NCBI RefSeq assembly: GCF_902806685.2
Contig: NC_048543.1
Location: forward strand, 8,094,106-8,158,105
From: Maniola hyperantus
Taxonomy: Eukaryota; Arthropoda; Insecta; Lepidoptera; Nymphalidae
Direction of reading: 5' to 3'
Length of the DNA: 64,000 bases
Part shown: piece by piece, positions 56,244-64,000 of the stretch
Layout of the letters: each line of letters starts with the position of its first letter
Position numbering within the stretch: position 1 is the stretch's first letter
Position numbers and translations under genes: made by a program
The notes under the pieces: model-generated
What the model saw: only the letters and a program-made list of their open reading frames with translations
The model's database searches: none
What the model was told of the DNA's origin: nothing

Positions 56244-58627
56244 CTTTTTGGTTTCATGTTGGTACCATTCGTTGCTTTTGAGCTCAACATTCTTGTTACA
56301 CTACATGATGTCTGCGAACGTTGCAAAGTGAAGGAACAATCCACTTTTGGTTTAACATCTTTGAATGATTTATTTTTATAATCAATTTTTATATCCAAAG
56401 AATTCTTCTTTAAAAAGCTGTCGCGCCTTTCTGTTTTCTTTACTATTTTTGGACTACTTTGTACACTATTGTCCGCATCAGCCTTTCTGTTAGCCAGCAT
56501 TGTCTTTAGTTTGCTGGGTACATCGCGCTTAGGCATTTTATATTTCTTTAATGTAAAACTTCGTTTCTCTTCCTTATTTTTGTCAGAACACCTTACGTCT
56601 TTTACACTGTTTAGAGAATTTCTTTTGCTTGTGTTTTTTGGTGTTTCATCTTCATCAATATTATGGGATGAAACATCTGAGTTTTGTTCCTCTTGTGTGT
56701 CTTCCAAAGGAGTTAAACAAAGGTTAATTTTTCCATGACCAGAGTTTTTCTGACTGCATTCGGAATGTGTAGATGTCGTAGATATTGGAGACATATCATT
56801 TATAACGTTAAGAAAAACAGGTGACGCGCGTTGATTTTCAAAGTCAGTATAAACACCACTAGACTCCATGCATGAGTCTTCACTTCTATTCACAATTAGA
56901 GGAGCATTCCCATTACCGTTTTTACCACCATAAAGTGCACCATCAATTACTTGAGCTTTTCGATCACCTCTTTGCATATGTTCGTCTAAACCATCCGCAT
57001 CGCTTTCCGTGAAGAAATCAGAATCGGTCATGGGGTCTACTCTTCTAGTCACAGGAACATTCTGCCAATCCATTTCAATTACATCTTCTCTGTGACCAAC
57101 ATTATGATCAGCACTTCTACTAACTGGTCTTGACATTTCACCGTCGCCTTGATAACCATCAAGACTTGTAATGCTTGTAATACTCGTTATAAAACTATTA
57201 GATACCTTTGAAGTTTCCATAGATTTGTCGTTTTTACTGTCAGAGTAGGTCTGCGTGTCATGTAAAGTTGATGCAGAAAATTGGGAATAAGTGCTTATTT
57301 CACCGTTAATATCAGAGCTGTCAAGAGGCAAATCTTCAGGCGATGGTGTTTGTTCAATTCTATTAGTTACTAATGAGTTTCCATGCTTGCAGTCTAATGG
57401 TATTTCTAAATTAACTGTTGTATCACCAATGGAACTAGTGGGCTCTAAAATACTACCATGAATTGACGGTAAAAACTCTTCTTCGACTAAGTTTAAACAT
57501 TTTTCTTTTCCGAAATCTATATCATTTTTAACAAAATGTTTGTCTTGTCCCGTCGATTCCTCAGTTGATAAACCAAAGGATTTAAAATTATTATCTTCAC
57601 AATTAATGGGATCAATAGCATCTAATGTAGCTATTGGCGCTAAAGATTCCTTAAGTTTAATGCATCGGTTGCTCATTTTAGGAAATCCATCGTTTTGTAT
57701 TGTGGAAGCAGCTGAATTACTTTCAGTTTTATCTGTCGATGGAGTATCTCCATTTTCTGGAGATGCCTTATATTCATTGCTGTCGCAAAATATTGGCAAG
57801 CCTTCCACTGTCGGAGAAAATGCATTTTCCAAATAACAAATGTCGTCCATTTGATCTGGTGTTAGAATACCTAAGCTGTCATCGAGAGAGTGTTCTTCGT
57901 TGTTTTTGCTTAATGAATTGTCGTTCGGACTTAAATTCGTTTCGTAAAGTCGAGGAGGTACATGAGATTTTAGTTGTAAACAGAGGTCAGACCTTGATTG
58001 AGTACTAAATGGTTTCTTAGTAGAGTAATGCAATTCTTTTTCACACGAGTATTCAAATTCTTTCATAGGTTTATCATCAAAATTTAAAACACTCGGCAAC
58101 CTTTCCACACTTTTGTTATTTAAGCAAGTTATCCTACTTAAGCTTTGAGATTTTGGTTCCAGAACATCCCCCACTGATTTAAAATTCCAAGACTCTGTTC
58201 TTGGTAACTGCTTAGAAGATGTTGAAGGATTTGTCTGAAGATCAAATAATAAACTGTATGGTCCAGATTCATCTCCTTCTTTATCATCAACCAGTTGTTG
58301 TGTTATGTCATTGATCAGACCTTTAGTCATTTTATCAACGTTATGATCTTGTTTCCTTGAAATTTCATTTAATTTTTCCCTCAAATCTAATATACGAGGA
58401 TTTTTGTTCACTACTTTTTCTGTGTTCATCATACTTATTTTTGGTATTAACGACATATTATTATAAGGTTTGTTAAGAAATAATTTTTCTTTTCCTTTTA
58501 TATCTAATATTTTTTGAGAGATTTCTCTATTTTTAACATCGCTGCATGTTCTTATTTTCATAGGATCATTCGAGTAGATGCTGCGGATATTTAGCGATGT
58601 TGACTTGCCATGTCTGTCGATGGGTAT
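56244..58627 (-). CDS. Large internal exon (2384 bp) of an unidentified Ser-rich protein
   Basis: The minus-strand acceptor TTTATTTTCCAG precedes 58627; the frame runs 794 codons to AAACCAAAAAG at 56244, then GTAAAT. It is open 22 codons upstream of the first ATG (58561), starting IPIDRHGKSTSLNIRSIYSN, so the exon is internal and enters in phase 0; it leaves two bases that complete a Ser codon in the next exon. Ser-, Asn- and Asp-rich, it looks disordered, with a short amphipathic stretch (RILDLREKLNEISRKQDH). Counting from ATG 58561, SLIP at residues 37-40 beside basic residues fits the EB1-binding SxIP motif. A conserved-looking acidic block (DSDFFTESDADGLDEH, then QVIDGALYGG) and a basic C-terminal part (KKYKMPKRDVPSKLKTMLAN) follow. 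A microtubule-associated protein (MTUS-like, for example) is a guess only. Confidence 0.85.
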
Positions 58628-58629
58628 CT

Positions 58630-58970
58630 GGAAAATAAATGAATTTCATATTATTAACAAATCCCACAAGTAATTGTGTACTTATAAGTTACGTAGTTTA
58701 GGTTGTTTAAATATTTTTATTTTATTACTACCAGACAGCTACAAATCGTTTCGTATGGGTTTAAATAATTTAAATCTTATTACAAAGTCTACAGATCGTA
58801 GCGTACGTGTTCAAGATTACTCTACTGTTCCGTAATGTTTAAAACATTAAATACTTATAAACTCATGAATATTAAATGGCGAATTATTCTACAAGTTACA
58901 TCATCAATCACAATTAAAGCCATATAAGAATATTTTGTTATTGCTTTGACCATGTATGTGCACAGCTGTT
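58630..58970. other. Intron upstream of the large exon
   Basis: AT-rich, no feature recognised. No exon preceding 58627 was found up to 64 kb, so the preceding exon is probably beyond the window or very short. Confidence 0.4.
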
Positions 58971-58974
58971 CTGC

Positions 58975-59105
58975 ATTGTGCTCGTAGGGTATTGGTATGC
59001 CTCGCTTATCGAGAGTCATATTTTTGTTCCATTTGCCGTGGAGACCCTGCTGGGTCCATGGAGTCTTAGTGCAAAAAAAAATTTACGAGACATTTCACCG
59101 CGATT
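58975..59105 (+). mobile_element. LINE ORF fragment, same family as 49290
   Basis: TTATCGAGAGTCATATTTTT then GTTCCATTTGCCGTGGAGAC and ATGGAGTCTTAGTGCAAAAA match the FVPFAVETLGPWS segment at about 49570-49625. It ends with TTTCACCGCGATTAATAGCC. Small indels break the frame. Confidence 0.65.
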
Positions 59106-59400
59106 AATAGCCTAATCTGTTGACAAACTCGCGAGGTCCCCCCACCGCACGTCCGAGGCGCATCAACACCCCCGACCCGGGGACCCAACGGGCGACAGCA
59201 GACCGACCGGCCGGAGCTTCCGCCAAAGCGGCAGGCGGCGATCCCGCGCACACATTATCCCCGATGAGAAATAACTATTAGCCATGTTACCGGAGTGCAC
59301 TGGCCCGAATACTGCTCTTCCCCTCGGACGCATCCAAAAGGGACCAGCAGCACCCAAGCACACGGGAATGTTACCGGGCTGGCATCCCAATAGGATAGAT
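59106..59400. repeat. GC-rich retroelement-derived segment
   Basis: GGTCCCCCCACCGCACGTCC, GCGGCAGGCGGCGATCCCGC, TGTTACCGGAGTGCACTGGC and GGACCAGCAGCACCCAAGCA. GC-rich sequence joined directly to the LINE fragment. It looks like a dispersed element, and the minus-strand frames over it have no support. Confidence 0.35.
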
Positions 59401-59569
59401 ACCTAATTCAACTTCTCGGTGGTGAAAATATTCGACTTTGTTGCTTGCATGTGTCAGTATATCTGTAAGTTCAACACCTGAAAAATGATACATACAATTT
59501 GTACCTACCTACTAAGTAGGTACCTACCTACCTACTATGTTTAAACAGACATGAAGTTAAGTCTTGGGG

Positions 59570-59599
59570 TTGAACCATGATGTGCTTATCATGGTTCAA
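59570..59599. repeat. Perfect 12-bp hairpin with 6-nt loop
   Basis: TTGAACCATGAT (59570-59581), loop GTGCTT, then the exact reverse complement (59588-59599). A compact stem-loop in otherwise unremarkable DNA. Confidence 0.7.
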
Positions 59600-59752
59600 A
59601 GCGTCCGTATCGTCATGGATGGTGATTTTATGCATTGTGCGTTTACAAAGGTCGGTATGACGTTACACTTAATTACGAATGTAGGTACCTAGGTATGTAC
59701 GTTCAATTCACGAAAATCATTACATTCTTTCTACCTATAGTAGGTATATATA

Positions 59753-59919
59753 TATAGTACGCGACAGGTCGAGATGGCATTCGAGGTATGAGGCGGGGGG
59801 ATGCCCCACACACCATCTCTATCACGTACCCCGTGCTACCCCGGTGTGGGCGAGCGCGGGTGCGCGGGGCGTCACCCGCCTCATACCCCAATTCGCATCT
59901 GAACCTGTCACGGACTATA
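59753..59919. mobile_element. MITE family B (GC-rich hairpin)
   Basis: Left TATAGTACGCGACAGGTCGA, right GAACCTGTCACGGACTATA, 167 bp, with GGCGGGGGGATGCCCC and GGGGCGTCACCCGCC inner arms. The minus-strand frame at 59703-59945 is a by-product. Confidence 0.8.
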
Positions 59920-60094
59920 CTTATGTAAGAAACTAGATCAAACAAGCAAGTAAATTGTATTGATATTGGCTAATGCGAAATCGATATAATTTTCTATTCG
60001 AAAACCTACCTGATTTCATAAAGCTATATAAAACGTACCTATGAAGAATAACTATTAACATTGTAATGTGTATAATTCTGTTGTAACTTATATT

Positions 60095-60127
60095 ATACAA
60101 TCTCTAAACTAAACTAAAATGACAGGA
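60095..60127. mobile_element. MITE family A terminal fragment
   Basis: ACAATCTCTAAACTAAACTA then AAATGACAGG is one arm of family A. The rest is missing and the element at 60133 follows directly. Confidence 0.6.
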
Positions 60128-60132
60128 CCAGT

Positions 60133-60334
60133 GGGATGGTTCGATAACTCAGTATCTAACGCTGAATGGTAGCCTCCGATCTCATATTTTGACATTTATT
60201 TTTAATCCATTGAAGATTTTCTACGAAAAGTTATTTTGATATCACTCAGTGCAGCAGCGATGTAGAACCAACCAATGTCAAATGAGCTCGATTGATATCA
60301 TTCGTCGTTAGACACTGAGTTAGCGAATCATCCC
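60133..60334. mobile_element. MITE family E (202 bp, 29-bp imperfect TIRs)
   Basis: The left end GGGATGGTTCGATAACTCAG and right end CTGAGTTAGCGAATCATCCC are reverse complements with few mismatches; over 29 bp I count 26 matches. No coding sequence. No clear target duplication, perhaps because it landed in a family A remnant. Confidence 0.65.
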
Positions 60335-60990
60335 GCAGATATTGCTAAAAAGCTGTGGAAAACGAAAAAAAAGTAATAATTATTTTCTAACTCATGGGAA
60401 AACGATTGTACTTTTAGTTCTGTCAATAAACGTTGAGAGGCTAGAAATAGCACAATATTAGTTTAGTAGATAGGTCTGTCCTTTATGAATTCTATATTTT
60501 TTTTAATTGCCCGTATTTTCCGATGTAGAAGTCTGCACACATTTTTATAAACTATCTCCTAATATGAAATCTAAGTAGAGGTAGGTATTAGAGCGCAAAG
60601 TCACGAATGACCACAATAACCAAAAGCGTTCTTCAATCGTTTTCTCGACAAGTAAACTGCTTCTCAGCCTGATTGCTGCCAGGCGGTTCATTTACACTCA
60701 TTAGAACAGACAGACATATACGCAACCGTCTCTAGTTGCGAACGAAACAGGCCCACAATGTGTTACTAATGAACAAATGAAACCCGGTTATGATGGTGAT
60801 CACATATTTGTAGTAAAAAAAATTGCAGCGCTGTTAATTTCCAGATATTTGAAGCAGTGATATGATTGATACAAATAACAAATGAGGATACACGCACGAA
60901 GTTCTAAATTGACTAACAATAATGATTATTATAGGTAATATTGATCAATCCCACAGTTTGTGGCGTGCACGCACGCATTGATAAAAATAA
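60335..60990. other. Non-coding sequence, no feature recognised
   Basis: AT-rich with no exon or clear repeat. Confidence 0.4.
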
Positions 60991-60994
60991 TCTT

Positions 60995-61045
60995 AGGCAG
61001 CAATGTATGTATGTATGTATATACTTTATTGCACCACAAAAACAC
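60995..61045 (-). repeat. LINE 3'-end fragment with GTAT microsatellite, antisense
   Basis: (GTAT)n followed by ATACTTTATTGCACCACAAA is a recurrent lepidopteran sequence, read here as the reverse of a retroposon 3' end. Confidence 0.45.
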
Positions 61046-61499
61046 ATGACTGGTTACAAAAAGAAATCTAATAGAACAAAAAATTTGGTTCTATTGTACC
61101 GAATTATAGGAAGTGCTAAGAAACAAAAAATAAAGATCGGAAGGTACGAGTAAGTACTTAGTTGAGTATACGTCACGGTCAAACATAAATTACTGCCAAA
61201 GTGTGTAAAATTCATTGAAGATTTTGAACTCCATGGCCGTCATTGGACAGAAATGAGGTAGGCGAGTGTTTTGAAATAGGTACTTAGTAGGTAGTAAAAT
61301 TGGCTGAGGTTAATTTATTTAACTCTCCCCTAAATTAATTAAGATAAGATACCTATAGGCAACTTCTTGTCGCTTGTTTGCCATAGGAACCTACCAAGTG
61401 TTCCACAGGGTATCAAATTGGTTTATGACTAGAGTGCGTTAACAACTTTTTCAATAGGTACCTACTTAGTTTTAGGTATAGCATAGCTATAAGTATTTA

Positions 61500-61560
61500 T
61501 TTGCTTGTTACTAGTTTAACCCCGTGCGAAACCGCGGGGGGGCAGACCTATTCCACAGAT
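61500..61560 (+). repeat. Short repeat scrap 'gtgcgaaaccgcggggggg'
   Basis: GTGCGAAACCGCGGGGGGGC followed by AGACCTATTCC resembles part of a dispersed repeat; too short to classify. Confidence 0.3.
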
Positions 61561-61664
61561 AATAATTAATATGAATATGCTAGATCCTCGTGAATTAATG
61601 TTCTGAATATCTCTATTAAATTGTACTGTCACACTTAGGTACCTACTTACTAAATTATAAATTA

Positions 61665-61890
61665 CTAGCTGATGCCCGCGACTTCGTCCGCGTGGATTTA
61701 CGTTTTTCAAAATCCCGCGGGAACTCTTTGATTTTCCGGAATAAAAAGTAGCCTATGTGTTAATCCAGGGTATAATCTATCTTCATTCTAAATTTCAGCC
61801 AAATCCGTCCTGTAGTTTTTGCGTGAAGGAGTAACAAACATACACACACACACACGCACACATACAAACTTTCGACTTTGTAATGTTAGT
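61665..61890 (+). repeat. Type B repeat
   Basis: TAGCTGATGCCCGCGACTTC, GTCCGCGTGGATTTACG, GGGAACTCTTTGATTTTCCG, AATCCGTCCTGTAGTTTTTG, a CACACACACACACGC tract and TTGTAATGTTAGTCGGGATA at the end. Confidence 0.75.
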
Positions 61891-62584
61891 CGGGATATTT
61901 TTAACCTTAATCGAGCCTGTTAAATCGTGGTAAGAAACAAAGTGACATAGGTAATCGATTAGATGGAATTATGGAGTAACCACACACGAGTTATCTACTC
62001 GTGTGGTAACAACGACAAAAAAATATTTTTCTATAAACGATCTTACTGTTTTTCGGGGAAAAATCTCTTCATAATCGGGTTACGACACAAGTCGGCAATT
62101 CCATAGTATCTAGTAGGTATAGGTTGGTACTTAGATAGTTAGATAATTATTATTTGCTGATAAAAAATGATTTTTTTCTCTATTGCTAATATTATCTACA
62201 AATTTAGTTGTGATATTTTAAAGCTAAAAACACGGGGAAAAATCAATTTTAAATATGCTCATTTGGCCTTTTAATAAATTAATGAAAGGTCAGACGATTT
62301 ACAATTTACATTACTTATACAGAAAATAATAAAAACAAAAAACCTGTTTCGTTTGGTTCAGCCGGTTTCAAGAAGTCTGGCGCCAACGTGATAAAGGAAT
62401 TCTTTTGATAAGATAGTAAACCTTGCACTGTGATTGCTAGGTATTGAAAATGTTGCGTAATTACAATACATTTTCACCATGTTATACCACGCATCTCTAG
62501 AATCTGTGTTATTTGGATACGAATAACAGGTAAATAATAAAATAAGATTATGAGGAAAGTAAGCAAAGGAAATAAAGTATAGGT

Positions 62585-63060
62585 AGGTAGGATGAAGCCT
62601 TAGGTGCAGCGTGCTTGCCTAGAAGATGCCTATTAACTCTTGACTTAAAAGTACCCATATTATAATTGGAGGGGAAAACTGATGCTGGAAGGGCGTTCCA
62701 AATCCTAGCGGTTTAAATTAGAAATGTGGAGGCAAATCGCTTCGTACGTATCTGTGGAATTTCGACTAGTGTACGGGTGCTGACCTTGGCGATGCCTTGC
62801 GGTACGACAGTAAAAAGGTGAAGGAGGAATCAGATGGAAAAGTTGTTGGCATATTCTCCGAAATATATCCTGTAGAATACCGATAGACAGGCAACTTTGC
62901 GCCGATATTCCAAGTTTAGAATTGACCAGCGGCGCTTCGTCACCAATGAGTCTAACGCCGGCGGTCCACCGAATCCTCAAGTTGATACTTGGTAGAGCCA
63001 TATAAATGGCTGCAGTACTCCATGCACGATCGAACTTGTGTTTGGTATAGGGTATGAAGC
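62585..63060 (-). mobile_element. LINE reverse transcriptase C-terminal region, antisense, decayed
   Basis: On the minus strand, frames encode QVRSCMEYCSHLYMALP at the N side, then AGVRLIGDEAPLVN, RRICQQLFHLIPPSPF and CRTARHRQGQHPYTSRNS. The end corresponds to the NALPASVFP-type block. This order is typical of the C-terminal third of a lepidopteran LINE reverse transcriptase. Frame changes and a stop interrupt it. A shorter copy of the same family is at 55085. Confidence 0.7.
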
Positions 63061-63069
63061 TGTTCCGGC

Positions 63070-63460
63070 GTGAAGTAGTAGCAAATAGTGATTGTTTTTA
63101 TTTTATTTTGACTGATAAGTGAAAACTCATGTTATCAACTGAATCAAGCTGAACGAATTGTGTAAAATCATCAAAGTCAAACACATTGTGGTTTTAATGC
63201 TTGCTGTATGAAATGTATCACGTGTCTGATTGGTTACCAAGGGCAATGGAGGGATACCAGCATTTACCCCGCATGACCTACACTTTACATTTACTTTGGA
63301 GATGATGTAAGCAACGGATGATGCTAATGTGTTTAATTCAATCGTGAGCAATCTTGCACGGTGCGATAAAACAATTTAGATGGGATCGTCACTCTCGCAA
63401 TAACAATCCACTGTCGAAAAAAACATTTAGGTACCGAAACGTAAAACGTATAACACGTAA
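63070..63460. other. Non-coding sequence, no feature recognised
   Basis: No gene or clear repeat. Confidence 0.4.
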
Positions 63461-63465
63461 AATTT

Positions 63466-63600
63466 AACTCCTCATGCGCCTTTTTAACATTTTGTGTCAA
63501 ATTTCATGTCAAAAGTACGATTTTAGTCCTTATTCTAAAGGTGAACCGTACTTTTGACATGACAGTTGACCCATAGAGTAAAAATGGCGCGTGAAGAGTC
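63466..63600. mobile_element. MITE family D (135-bp hairpin)
   Basis: Left end AACTCCTCATGCGCC and right end GGCGCGTGAAGAGT. The inner arms TCATGTCAAAAGTACG and CGTACTTTTGACATGA are a perfect 16-bp inverted repeat. A common lepidopteran hairpin type with no coding capacity. Confidence 0.75.
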
Positions 63601-63654
63601 ATTTTTTACGGACTATAGGTACCTATAGTAGTTTTTTTAATATCTTTAGCAATC

Positions 63655-63735
63655 TAAATATATAAAAGGGAAAGGTGACTGACTGACTGACTGACTGATC
63701 TATCAAAGCACAGCTCAAACTACTGGACGGATTTA
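63655..63735 (-). repeat. Type A repeat, antisense, truncated
   Basis: ATATATAAAAGGGAAAGGTG, five GACT repeats, CACAGCTCAAACTACTGGAC. It breaks off into the next repeat. Confidence 0.65.
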
Positions 63736-63769
63736 ATTTTTGGACTGGAAATTAAAACTAATATTTAAG

Positions 63770-63875
63770 GGGGGCTCTCCATACAACGAACGTGATTTTT
63801 TGCCGTTTTTACAGATAATGGTACGGAACACTTCGTGCGCGAGTCCGACTCGCACTTGGCCGGTTTTTTTATTCT
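63770..63875 (-). repeat. 'accggccaagtgcgag' family, antisense, truncated
   Basis: GGGGGGCTCTCCATACAACG, ATGGTACGGAACACTTCGTG and GTCCGACTCGCACTTGGCCG then GTTTTTTT, directly following the type A fragment. Confidence 0.7.
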
Positions 63876-64000
63876 TACTTGTTGAGTCTAGAAATCTACT
63901 CTGCCTGCATAAAATGGCATAAACCTAACATGCTACTCATGACATAGTTTCGTGGGAAATTTTACTATAATTAGGTACAAATGAGTAAGAACCAACTACC

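Larger units (their letters stand above)
25506..58627 (-). other. Minus-strand host gene span with several alternative starts
   Basis: Exons supported by splice sites and phase are 58627-56244, 55505-55369, 29667-29581 and 29061-28915. Candidate alternative first exons are 35338-35179 and 25680-25506. Every donor after the first exon leaves one base of a codon (phase 1), so any first exon can splice to any downstream exon without a frameshift. The ~25.7-kb intron between 55369 and 29667 is full of transposons. The true 5' end of the long form and the 3' end are outside what could be recognised. Identity is unknown. Confidence 0.65.

Noticed and set aside
56469..58008. Plus-strand frames antisense to the large exon
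   Set aside because: Mirror frames of a genuine minus-strand coding exon.
62705..63001. 98-codon minus-strand frame as a gene
   Set aside because: It is part of a decayed LINE reverse transcriptase with frame changes on both sides.

Overview
The window is an AT-rich insect chromosome segment, almost certainly from a moth or butterfly. The evidence is the density of GGTACCTACC-type microsatellite, several interspersed repeats typical of Lepidoptera (the 'gcgacttcgtccgcgtgg' family, the 'aaccggccaagtgcgag' family, a tRNA-derived SINE ending in GATCATGATGATGA), many small foldback MITEs, and long introns with GT/AG sites. No bacterial-type operons, rRNA or stand-alone tRNA genes were seen. The species cannot be named from the sequence.

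One host gene is supported, on the minus strand across roughly 58.6 to 25.5 kb. A large internal exon (58627-56244, 794 codons, Ser-rich, probably disordered, with an EB1-type SLIP motif) joins in frame to a 137-bp exon (55505-55369). After a ~25.7-kb intron come two small exons (29667-29581 and 29061-28915), read in frames chosen here by splice-phase matching. Two further exons, 35338-35179 and 25680-25506, each begin with a plausible ATG and end in the same phase, so they look like alternative first exons for shorter isoforms. The first of these would give an N-terminus fitting the N-myristoylation consensus. The 5' end of the long form lies beyond 64 kb and the 3' end was not found. The gene is not identified; a microtubule-plus-end-associated protein is the best guess.

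The rest is repeats. At 1.8-8.2 kb, exact 333-bp direct repeats flanked by CTAC bracket 5.6 kb. I read this as a young minus-strand LTR element whose internal region is mostly non-coding and holds two adjacent tandem arrays. A hairpin MITE is inserted in only one LTR, giving an empty/filled site pair. Next come a dead THAP-domain transposon (about 12.2-12.9 kb), two opposed LINE 3' fragments (20.5-21.3 kb), MITEs including a self-nested pair (28.3-28.6 kb), a 122-bp-arm foldback (30.5-30.8 kb) and a 1.67-kb near-identical tandem duplication (31.4-34.7 kb). A LINE with an intact 573-codon reverse transcriptase frame lies at 44-46 kb, and decayed LINE, SINE and MITE copies fill 47-64 kb. A CpG-rich patch with overlapping E-box and CRE at 53.75-53.9 kb may be another promoter.

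No clearly new defence or metabolic system is visible. The most interesting items are the alternative-first-exon architecture, the LTR element carrying satellite arrays, the THAP relic, the four-copy GC-rich hairpin family and the tandem duplication.
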